Origin: Geomesophilobacter sediminis
GTDB lineage: Bacteria > Desulfobacterota > Desulfuromonadia > Geobacterales > Geobacteraceae
Length of the DNA stretch: 64,000 bases
Direction: 5' to 3'
Assembly: GCF_016458275.1 (NCBI RefSeq)
Contig: NZ_JAEMHM010000014.1
Coordinates: forward strand, 62,001 to 126,000
Each line of letters opens with the position of its first letter. Positions within the stretch are counted from its first letter, which is position 1. Under the pieces are notes generated by a model. That model did not search any database, was not told where the DNA came from, and worked only from the letters and a program-made list of their open reading frames with translations. Below are positions 9,523 to 18,393 of the stretch, in pieces. A program made the position numbers and the translations under genes.

Positions 9523-9972
9523 TCACGACAGTTTAATGTCGATTTTTTTCGGTTTGGCATGTTCGGCCTTGGCCAGGGTGACCTGCATGATGCCATCCCT
9601 GCAACTGGCCGTGATCTTGTTGGAATCGATGTCGACCGGCAGTTCCAGGGTACGGGAGAATTTGCCGGAGCCGAGTTCGGAGCGGTGCACAATCTGCCCT
9701 TCCTTCTCGACGAACGGTTTGCGTTCCCCGCTGATGGTGACTGTGTTCCGCAGTACGGTCAGATCGACATCCTTCGGATCGACGCCGGGAACCAGTGCCT
9801 CGATGTAGACATGCCCCTCGTCTTCGCTGAAATTGACCAGCGGAAAACGACGAGTTGTTACCGGCGAAAGGAATGTCGGTCCAAACGGCCGACCAAAACC
9901 TGCGCCACGGAACGCTTCATCGATTTCCCTTCTCAGGTTGTCCAGTTCCTTGAATACATCCCAGCTTGCCAT
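9523..9972 (-). CDS. Small heat-shock protein, Hsp20 family (first copy, operon-leading)
   Basis: The 149-residue protein has an N-terminal helix (WDVFKELDNLRREIDEAF) and an alpha-crystallin domain at about 45-140 with the conserved region SCRDGIMQVTLAKAE. It leads the minus-strand stress operon, behind a good promoter and AAAGGAGG. Its start lies 222 nt from the divergent rpoH start. Confidence 0.93.
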   Translation of the reverse strand: MASWDVFKELDNLRREIDEAFRGAGFGRPFGPTFLSPVTTRRFPLVNFSEDEGHVYIEALVPGVDPKDVDLTVLRNTVTISGERKPFVEKEGQIVHRSELGSGKFSRTLELPVDIDSNKITASCRDGIMQVTLAKAEHAKPKKIDIKLS

Positions 9973-10010
9973 GTGGATTACCTCCTTTCGATATGTGATT
10001 TTCTGGTCAA

Positions 10011-10039
10011 AAAATAAGTACGCACTTCCTGCGTGTCAA
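10011..10039 (-). promoter_or_regulatory. Promoter of the Hsp20/CbpA stress operon
   Basis: On the minus strand, TTGACA (10034-10039) and TATTTT (10011-10016) are separated by exactly 17 nt, a sigma70-type spacing. The -35 context CTTGACA also resembles the sigma32 -35 element. The spacer contains an inverted repeat, ACGCA-n5-TGCGT (10020-10034), that could be an operator. Confidence 0.6.
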
Positions 10040-10107
10040 GAGGGGGGGCTAATTTTTCGAGCTACCTCAACATGCTGATATCATGGAGCATATTTCTCTA
10101 TTTCTTC

Positions 10108-10136
10108 TTGAAATCGATATGATGCTTTGCTATTAT
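10108..10136 (+). promoter_or_regulatory. sigma70-type promoter of rpoH
   Basis: TTGAAA (10108-10113), a 17-nt spacer and TATTAT (10131-10136) lie 58 nt upstream of the chosen GTG start. The CIRCE begins 1 nt after the -10 element, so HrcA binding would block initiation. Confidence 0.75.
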
Positions 10137-10137
10137 T

Positions 10138-10164
10138 TTAGCACTCAGCGCCATAGAGTGCTAA
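10138..10164 (+). promoter_or_regulatory. CIRCE operator (HrcA binding site)
   Basis: TTAGCACTC, a 9-nt spacer and GAGTGCTAA form a perfect match to the CIRCE consensus. It lies between the -10 element and the GTG start of rpoH, a classical repression position. Established knowledge: HrcA binds CIRCE and is released during heat shock. Confidence 0.95.
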
Positions 10165-10193
10165 TCATGATACAGTCTTTCAGGAGGTGCATC

Positions 10194-11027
10194 GTGGTTA
10201 CCAATCTGCCAATCGTTACCGACAGTCTTACCCTCTATCTTTCCGAAATCCGCAAATTCAAATTACTCACTGAAGACGAGGAAAGAAATTACGCCGTCAA
10301 GTTCTTTGAGGAAAAGGACCTGGAGGCAGCCCATGCCCTCGTAACCTCAAATCTGCGCTATGTGGTTAAAGTTGCCTCCGAATACCGTCATTACGGTCTG
10401 AAAATGCTCGATCTGATCCAGGAGGGCAATATTGGCCTCATGATGGCGGTTCGCAAATTCAATCCCTATAAAGGGGTTCGATTGATTTCCTATGCCGTAT
10501 GGTGGATACGGGCCTACATTCAGAATTTTATCGTCTCTACCTGGAGCCTCGTCAAAGTCGGCACGACGCAAGCCCAAAGAAAATTGTTTTACGGGTTACG
10601 CAAGACAAAGGAAGCACTGCTCAAACTAACTGGCAATGACAGCGACGCCCTGGAAGTGTCAAGCGTGCTCCATGTTCCAGGCCATGAAGTCGTTGAGATG
10701 GAGCAACGGCTTAAAGGGGAAGTTTCTCTCGATAGAGAGATATATGACAGCGACGGCTTGACCATTCTCGAAACCATTGCCGATGATCGGATGAATCAGG
10801 AAGAAATGCTTGGCGAGTATCAAGAAGAGCATGCACTGAAAATAGCGGTTGCTCATGCAATGCAGGGATTGAACGAGAAGGAGCGCTACATTGTTGAACA
10901 CAGGATCACCAGTGATGATCCCGCAACACTTCAAGATATTGCGGACCACTTTTCTATCTCTCGTGAGCGAGTACGCCAGATAGAAGAGCGTGCATTGACA
11001 AAACTAAAAAATATTTTGAAGACTTAA
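10194..11027 (+). CDS. rpoH: Heat-shock sigma factor RpoH (sigma32)
   Basis: The 277-residue sigma70-family factor directs RNA polymerase to heat-shock promoters. Region 2 (about 50-115, including the ISYAVWWIRAYIQ segment), the RpoH-specific box QRKLFYGLR at 128-136 and region 4 with its helix-turn-helix (SISRERVRQIEERALTKLK) are all visible. The frame is open to 10083, but the CIRCE and promoter lie inside that extension; AGGAGG seven bases before the GTG at 10194 fixes the start. It diverges from the Hsp20 operon it may control. Confidence 0.95.
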   Translation: MVTNLPIVTDSLTLYLSEIRKFKLLTEDEERNYAVKFFEEKDLEAAHALVTSNLRYVVKVASEYRHYGLKMLDLIQEGNIGLMMAVRKFNPYKGVRLISYAVWWIRAYIQNFIVSTWSLVKVGTTQAQRKLFYGLRKTKEALLKLTGNDSDALEVSSVLHVPGHEVVEMEQRLKGEVSLDREIYDSDGLTILETIADDRMNQEEMLGEYQEEHALKIAVAHAMQGLNEKERYIVEHRITSDDPATLQDIADHFSISRERVRQIEERALTKLKNILKT

Positions 11028-11228
11028 TTGCTACTTGCACATCGGTCAGGAGATCAATCTTCAACTTGAGTTATTTGGTGAGGTTTGTTTATAATATTAG
11101 TAGGGGATTACGTCATGAGGAGAAGAAATCATGATCATCCATGCGCGATCAATGATACCGAACGCATGACGAAAATTTATTTTAACAGATGCAAAAGCAG
11201 AAGCGCTGGCAAGAAGGAGATATCCGTC

Positions 11229-11387
11229 ATGAAAGGGAGAATTTACGACAAACTCTGCGCCATCGATGACAGTGGAAGAGCAAGCGCTCTGTCGACCGAA
11301 CCGACGGTTTTCTGTGCGCAGTGCGGCGCCGAGGCGCATGATCCGTCGAGCGTCTGTGAACCGGTGGATATCCAGACCAGAAAGTAG
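11229..11387 (+). CDS. Small zinc-ribbon-like protein (52 aa)
   Basis: The 52-residue ORF begins at an ATG preceded by AAGGAG. It contains one CxxC (TVFCAQCGAEAHDPSSVC) with a third Cys 12 residues on, resembling a small metal-binding knuckle. The frame can be extended upstream to 11085, but the extension is AT-rich and lacks a better start. A strong terminator follows. Function unknown. Confidence 0.65.
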   Translation: MKGRIYDKLCAIDDSGRASALSTEPTVFCAQCGAEAHDPSSVCEPVDIQTRK

Positions 11388-11411
11388 GAACTTGATGTTT
11401 CTGGACCTGAG

Positions 11412-11445
11412 AAGGTGGGCTTGGTCTTTCAAGCTCACCTTTTTT
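11412..11445 (+). terminator. Rho-independent terminator
   Basis: A 12-bp stem (AAGGTGGGCTTG pairing with CAAGCTCACCTT, one G-U pair, 6-nt loop) followed by a T run ends the small zinc-ribbon gene 25 nt after its stop. Confidence 0.85.
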
Positions 11446-11554
11446 GCTTATGATGAGGCTGATCACTTCCACTATTATTAAGTATAAAATATCCAAACCC
11501 GGATATTCGGCATTTTCTCATCAGCGCAAGCCATGGGAGCAGCCCCCAGGAAGA

Positions 11555-11743
11555 TCAGGCTTTCTCGCTCTCCAGAAGGAGTTGCTCCGCGGAGGGGAGA
11601 TCCTCCTCAGCCAATTGCACTTGTAGCGGGCTGATTCCATTTTCCGGTTCACGAGCCAGTGAATACTCGATCCCAGCCCTTTGCAGCATCGCCTCAATCC
11701 TGGCCAGGTCGGCCGCGTCCTTCGGATCGTAGAACTTGACCAT
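11555..11743 (-). CDS. Small DUF2007-like putative signal-transducing protein
   Basis: The 62-residue protein (MVKFYDPKDAADLARIEAML) has the ferredoxin-like beta-alpha-beta pattern of the DUF2007 family, which detects or binds an unknown ligand. GGGAGG lies 7 nt before the ATG at 11743; the longer start at 11779 lacks a site. It stands alone, downstream of the isocitrate dehydrogenase gene on the same strand. The family match is by pattern only. Confidence 0.6.
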   Translation of the reverse strand: MVKFYDPKDAADLARIEAMLQRAGIEYSLAREPENGISPLQVQLAEEDLPSAEQLLLESEKA

Positions 11744-11934
11744 AGAGCCACCTCCCTTAGAATTCCTCGTACACGACAACCAATTCTTTTCCGGGTTATT
11801 CTACCTCTTCCGGCAGGATTCGCATCCTGCCCTCGATCCGGCATCCGGATGTCTACTCCCGTTCGAGAGCTTTTCGCTCAGACAAAACAATAGTCCTGGG
11901 ACGGTGCACCATGCGCTGTCCCACTCGTAAGACT

Positions 11935-14181
<2,247 letters not shown>

Positions 14182-14237
14182 TTAAGCACTGATTAAACTG
14201 ACGATATTCTTGAATTATAAATTTAATAACGTCTTGG

Positions 14238-14780
14238 TCAATTTTCAAGGAAAGGGAGATCGCTCTCTTGTACTGCGCCATAGCCATAAGCGTTTATTAA
14301 TCTTGTGCAGTCGTCACAATTTCTCATAGATGCCCCAAGAAACCGCTCAATTTTCTCCAGGCTCTTCCTGAACGGCTTGTGCCGTCCGCTCAACCAATCG
14401 GAGAGCTGTTCCGGATCACGACCCATCGCTTCCCCTAGTCGCTCAAGACTCATTCCATGTACTCGCTTGAACCATGCAAGCCGGCCGATAGTGTCATCGG
14501 GGCAATCGAACGGAACATATCCTAGAAAATTAATGATTTTTGGGTTATATTGCAGTTCCGGTTCGACACCGTGCTCCCAGTTCCAGATGGAGGACTCGGT
14601 GACGCCGATGATGTCGGCGACCTCCCGCTGCAGCAGACCTAGATCCATCCGTTTTTTGCGGATGTGCTCGCCGGTGGTGAGGGGATGTTCGGGATACCCG
14701 ATAAGTGGTTGTTTTTGCAAGGGGATGACAATTAAAAAGGTATGGCGGCGGGAGAGCGAAAAGTAGGAAAAGGTGCACAC
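14238..14780 (-). CDS. XRE-family helix-turn-helix regulator
   Basis: The 180-residue reading frame has a strong HTH (LLQREVADIIGVTESSIWNWEHG, about 49-71) and a second, Cro-like HTH (MSLERLGEAMGRDPEQLSDWLSG). A C-terminal tail carries a CxxC (NCDDC). Family similarity starts only near residue 27. The GTG at 14780 overlaps the comM fragment, and the first 26 codons look non-native, so the start is unresolved; a TTG at 14720 is an alternative. The 5' end may have been altered by the rearrangement next to it. Confidence 0.75.
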   Translation of the reverse strand: MCTFSYFSLSRRHTFLIVIPLQKQPLIGYPEHPLTTGEHIRKKRMDLGLLQREVADIIGVTESSIWNWEHGVEPELQYNPKIINFLGYVPFDCPDDTIGRLAWFKRVHGMSLERLGEAMGRDPEQLSDWLSGRHKPFRKSLEKIERFLGASMRNCDDCTRLINAYGYGAVQESDLPFLEN

Positions 14781-14782
14781 AG

Positions 14783-15259
14783 CCCTGTCCTTGCGGGTAC
14801 TTGGGAGATCCCGTGCACCTCTGTTCGTGCACGCCGCTTATGATCCAGCGCTACCGCTCCCGGATTTCCGGACCGCTGCTGGACCGGATCGACATCCACA
14901 TCGAGGTCCCCGCGGTGAAGTACCGCGACCTTACCGATCATGCCGACGGGGAATGCTCGGCCGTGATTGCCGCGCGCGTTGCGGCATCCCGCGAGGTGCA
15001 AAAGGCCCGTTTCGCCGGAACCAAGGTGCGCTGCAACGCACAGATGACCGCGCGGATGATCCGGCAATACTGCGAACCGGACCCCGCCGGGGCCCGGATG
15101 CTGGAACTGGTGACTGACCGGTTGGGCCTCTCCGCAAGAAGCTATACCAGGATATTGAAGGTGGCCCGGACCGTTGCCGATCTCGACGGTTCCGATGGCA
15201 TCAAGGAGAACCACATCTCCGAAGCGATCCAGTACCGAAGCCTCGACAGAAAGACATAG
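14783..15259 (+). pseudogene. comM: 3' fragment of comM/yifB (Mg-chelatase-like AAA+ protein)
   Basis: About 158 residues match the C-terminal third of ComM: PCPCGYLGDPVH, then IQRYRSRISGPLLDRIDIH and the helical C-terminal domain ending SLDRKT. Full ComM is ~500 residues with Walker motifs, which are absent here. Upstream of 14783 the sequence switches to unrelated bases shared with the XRE gene. There is no start with a ribosome site. The 3' end runs into the first REP copy. This is a truncated remnant of a gene disrupted by rearrangement. Confidence 0.85.
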
Positions 15260-15311
15260 GGAAGGATCTGCCGCAAAAGTGACTGGCTCCGCAGGTGCCA
15301 GTCACTCTCCT
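15249..15311 (+). repeat. REP copy 1 (left of RAYT)
   Basis: A 63-bp segment almost identical to 16068-16128. It contains an imperfect palindrome, GTGACTGGC / GCCAGTCAC (15279-15305), and overlaps the comM stop. Its placement beside a RAYT gene fits a REP element. Confidence 0.75.
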
Positions 15312-15325
15312 GGTGGAGGTGAGAC

Positions 15326-15925
15326 GTGCCTCGCGTACACAGGAAGATCGAAGCCGACAGCATCTACCATATCTTCAATCGAGGTAACGACCGACAACGA
15401 GTTTTTCAAAAAGATGGGGACTACCTCGCGTTTCTGACATTGCTTGGGGAGATGAAGCAACGATATCGGATGGACCTATATGCATACTGTCTCATGCCAA
15501 ACCATTTTCATCTGCTTGTGAAGGCAATTGTCGGGGAAGAACTGAGTAAAGGGATGCAGTGGTTCATGACAACCCACGTCAGGCGTTATCAACGCCATTA
15601 CCTGAGTACCGGTCACCTCTGGCAGGGTAGGTTCAAGAGCTTGCCGGTAAATGGGGAGGAGCACTTTCTGACCGTCACGCGATATATAGAAGGAAATCCG
15701 GTACGAGCCGGCTTGGTGGAAAGCGCGGAGAACTGGGTCTGGTCGTCCCATCGGGGCCGCCGCGGCCTGCAAAGAGAACTTCTCATCGAGCCACTACCGG
15801 TGAGTTTTGTGGGAGATTGGACCACCTTTGTCGACACGCCGCTGACCGCAAACGAGCTGGCGAAGGTGAGGAAGAACCCGGGGCGTGGATGGGAACTTTC
15901 TGGCCAGCCGGAGGCTGAAGAGTGA
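15326..15925 (+). mobile_element. REP-associated tyrosine transposase (RAYT, Y1/HUH, IS200-like)
   Basis: The 199-residue single-strand nuclease of the Y1_Tnp/REP family cleaves and rejoins REP hairpins. The HUH motif is His60-Phe-His62 in YCLMPNHFHLLV, and the catalytic Tyr is probably Tyr120 in VTRYIEGNPVRAGLV. The length fits RAYTs, which are domesticated single-copy genes. It is bracketed by near-identical REP copies 1 and 2. A GGAGG ribosome site lies 7 nt ahead of the GTG. Confidence 0.92.
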
Positions 15926-16286
15926 GAAGCAGAACCTAACGAACTGCTGCAAACGGGACTGACTTCGCACGTGCCAGCCCCTCGGCCCGGAAAGCGTGGC
16001 CGAAATCTTCACATTAAAAGGTGCCTGTCCCCCTAAAGAAACCTAAAGAATGTCCCCCTAAAGAAACGAAAGACATAGGGAGGGATCTGCCGCAAAAGGG
16101 ACTGGCTCCGCAGGTGCCAGTCCCTCTCCATGGAAAAAGGTGCCTCACATTAAATGGTGCCTGTCCCCCTAAAGAGGTCGACAGAAAGACCGGCTGAGGG
16201 GGCTGGCTGCGCAGATGCCTGTTTCCCTTAAACTTTCCGGCTTTCTTGCCGATATGATGTTCAGCAGCCAGTTTGGAGGTTGAGAT
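15926..16286 (+). repeat. REP mosaic downstream of RAYT
   Basis: No gene is seen here. The segment holds REP copy 2 (16068-16128, hairpin 16098-16124), two copies of GTGCCTGTCCCCCTAAAG (16021-16038 and 16151-16168) and a degenerate third REP (16178-16230). The third is preceded by GTCGACAGAAAGACCGGCTGA, which resembles the natural end of comM (SLDRKTG-stop). The pattern implies repeated REP-mediated duplication at the comM 3' end. Confidence 0.75.
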
Positions 16287-16697
16287 ATGGAGCAGGAACA
16301 AAAAAGGAAGCGGATTCTGGTGGTCGACGATCAGCAGATGGACCGGCTTATGATCGCCCATCTCATGGCCGGTTTCGGGGCGGTTGACTTCGCCGCGACG
16401 GGGGAAGAGGCCGTTTCCCGCCATGCCGCTGCGATAACGGAGGGATGGCCCTATGACATGATCTGCATGGATGTGAACATGTCCGGGATGCTCACCGGCA
16501 ATCAGGCGGTTCGCTGTATCCGGGAGCACGAACACCGGGTGAACATCACCAAGCCTGTCGCCATCATCATGGTGTCCGCCGCGAATCGGCGGGAAGAGAT
16601 CGAACTGTCCCTGGAACTGTGTGGTGCTGACGACTATGTCTGCAAGCCCTTCGACAGCGAGGAGATAAAAGCGATAGCGCGAAAACATCTTACCTGA
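16287..16697 (+). CDS. Single-domain response regulator (CheY-like)
   Basis: The 136-residue receiver domain has no output domain. Phosphoacceptor Asp62 lies in CMDVNMSG, the acidic pair is Asp14-Asp15 and the conserved Lys is Lys120 (YVCKPFD). Such proteins act through protein-protein contacts in phosphorelays or motility. GGAGG precedes the start. No kinase is adjacent, so its partner is unknown. A terminator hairpin follows. Confidence 0.88.
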   Translation: MEQEQKRKRILVVDDQQMDRLMIAHLMAGFGAVDFAATGEEAVSRHAAAITEGWPYDMICMDVNMSGMLTGNQAVRCIREHEHRVNITKPVAIIMVSAANRREEIELSLELCGADDYVCKPFDSEEIKAIARKHLT

Positions 16698-17008
16698 GCT
16701 GGTGGGCATTCTTTCCTGCGTGAGTATCGCCCTCGCAATCAACGCCGCCCAGCACCAGCCGGTTACTCCAAAAGGGTACTCTTGCTCCAGCGGCAGCCGG
16801 CCGCGATCGTCGGGGAAGCGAGGTGGAAAGAAAAAGGGACTGGCACCCGAGGGAGCCAGTCCCTTTTCTACGTCTGCCGTTTCACGTCACGCTGCGGGAA
16901 TACGTCGGTCGGTCGGTATTCCCAGGCTTCCTCTTCGAGGACCAGCCCCATGCTCCGGCACCGAAAAGGCTCGGTGGAAGCGGCATCCGTTCCTGTTTGC
17001 TCCGGCTG
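16698..17008. other. Intergenic region with one terminator
   Basis: No gene is supported. The region holds the bidirectional hairpin at 16832-16867 and otherwise low-information sequence between the response-regulator gene and the convergent EF-hand gene. Confidence 0.6.
16832..16867. terminator. Bidirectional terminator, REP-like stem
   Basis: AAAAGGGACTGGC pairs perfectly with GCCAGTCCCTTTT around a 10-nt loop. A and T runs on both sides suit both convergent genes. The GGGACTGGC/GCCAGTCCC core is the same as in REP copies 1-2, suggesting a REP-derived terminator. Confidence 0.8.
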
Positions 17009-17851
17009 TTAGCCGTACAGCGACGACGACAGCAGGGTGCTGTTGCTGCTCTGGGCGTAGGCGTTGCTCCACTGCATGTAGTTTTGCACCGCGGAGGCAA
17101 GGAGGTCCTTCAGGCCCGATGCCGAAGTGCTGCTCGTCGAACTGCTGGAATCACTGGATGAGGATGAGGAATCCGACGACTGGTCGCTGCTCATCATGCT
17201 GATCAGGGACTTGAACAGTTCGTTCTCTTTGCTGGTGGATTGGGTCTGGCCGCTGCCGCCGTCCGGCGGTGCCCCGTGCGGGCCCTGGGCCATCTTCTCT
17301 TTGATCTGGGAATAGGCTTCCTTGGCGGCGTCGAGGTCGCCGGAGCTAAGCGCGTTGCTGAGGTCGGTGATCTCCTGGGGCTGGTTGCCGTTGGACGGGG
17401 CATTTTCCTGCAGCTTTTGGAAGGCTGCCTGGGCATCGTCCAGGTTCCCGGAATCGAGTGCGCTGCCGATTGCGTCGAAGTTTTCCTTCATCTGGCTCCT
17501 CTTGCCCCCGTCCGGGCCCTGCGCGCCGCCCGTCGAGCTCTGGCTCTGCATCTGCTGGGCGACCTTCGCCAGGTTGGCTTCGGATTCCTGAAGCGATAAC
17601 AGACCGTTGCCGTCGGAGTCGGCGTTGTTGAAGATGCTGTCGACCAGGCTGCTGACGTCGGTACTGCTGCTGGTACTGCTGGAACTGCTGCTCTGAGAGT
17701 CGCCGCTCTCGAGGTTCTGGATGAACGAAGTCATCTCGCCCTTGGACACCGTACCGTCGCCGTCACTGTCCATCGCCGCGAACATCTTCTTCTGCATCTG
17801 CATCATCTTGGTGAGATCGAATCCCCCCGAACTGCCTACTGAACCTACCAT
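17009..17851 (-). CDS. EF-hand calcium-binding protein with Ser-rich linkers
   Basis: The 280-residue protein starts at an ATG behind GAGGAGG. Two canonical EF-hand loops are present: DSDGDGTVSKGE at 28-39 and DSDGNGLLSLQE at about 78-89. Serine/threonine-rich linkers (about 50-70 and 225-255) and a helical centre with two repeats of the form SALDSGNLDDAQAAFQKLQ and NALSSGDLDAAKEAYSQIK follow. No signal peptide is evident. Proteins of this form are common in Geobacter and have no assigned role; calcium-dependent structure is inferred. Confidence 0.8.
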   Translation of the reverse strand: MVGSVGSSGGFDLTKMMQMQKKMFAAMDSDGDGTVSKGEMTSFIQNLESGDSQSSSSSSTSSSTDVSSLVDSIFNNADSDGNGLLSLQESEANLAKVAQQMQSQSSTGGAQGPDGGKRSQMKENFDAIGSALDSGNLDDAQAAFQKLQENAPSNGNQPQEITDLSNALSSGDLDAAKEAYSQIKEKMAQGPHGAPPDGGSGQTQSTSKENELFKSLISMMSSDQSSDSSSSSSDSSSSTSSTSASGLKDLLASAVQNYMQWSNAYAQSSNSTLLSSSLYG

Positions 17852-18008
17852 GGTAATCCTCCTCTGTTTGTTTTGGCCTGTCTGATACAAGCACTCACTT
17901 CAGACGTATCGCGGATAACCTGCAAAGATTTATGGGGATTGTGTTCAGTGCGTGTAAAGATTTGTCGCGAAATGTAAGAGCTGGCTCGGGCCGTACGGCC
18001 CATTGCGG

Positions 18009-18032
18009 TGCGAGCGCCCTTCCTGGCGCGAT
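18009..18032 (+). repeat. Half-site of dispersed palindrome family
   Basis: GTGCGAGCGCCCTTCCTGGC and the following bases closely match the left arm of the palindrome at 22506-22568 and, inverted, 61893-61917. Confidence 0.6.
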
Positions 18033-18102
18033 CCGCCGGAGGCGGTGACATCGGTCCAGCAGGCAATCAATCTTCCTTAAACGGGAATGAGGGTGCCGAT
18101 AT

Positions 18103-18150
18103 AAAAGAAGCGCCGGGGTCCCATCTTTGGAAGCCCGCCGCTTCTTTTTT
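18103..18150. terminator. Terminator-like hairpin
   Basis: AAAAGAAGCG-C-CGGG pairs with CCCG-C-CGCTTCTTTT, followed by further T residues; A-rich on the other side. It could isolate the siaA promoter from upstream transcription. Confidence 0.7.
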
Positions 18151-18245
18151 ACCAATACCGCCCGCAATCTCCGTTGCCAAGCCGCCCCGCCCCTGGCTGG
18201 CGGGGGCGGCAAAGATACAAAGGGACCTGAATGGTCTTAAAAGCC

Positions 18246-18275
18246 TTGACCGCGACCGCACTGAGGGGGTATGCT
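18246..18275 (+). promoter_or_regulatory. Candidate siaA promoter
   Basis: TTGACC (18246-18251), an 18-nt spacer and TATGCT (18270-18275) lie 118 nt ahead of siaA. Moderate match only. Confidence 0.4.
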
Positions 18276-18393
18276 GCGCGGACAGGCGATTTGCCCCCCT
18301 CTCCTTCCTTCCCGCGCCAACCTGAACTGATGCCGCAATCGCTCTGATTCCATGTCATGACGCCCCTTTTTCGGGCCTTTCTTAGGATAGCAG

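Larger units (their letters stand above)
17852..18393. other. Divergent intergenic region before siaA
   Basis: No gene is seen. It contains a degenerate palindromic repeat (18009-18032), a terminator-like hairpin (18103-18150) and a candidate siaA promoter (18246-18275). Confidence 0.6.
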
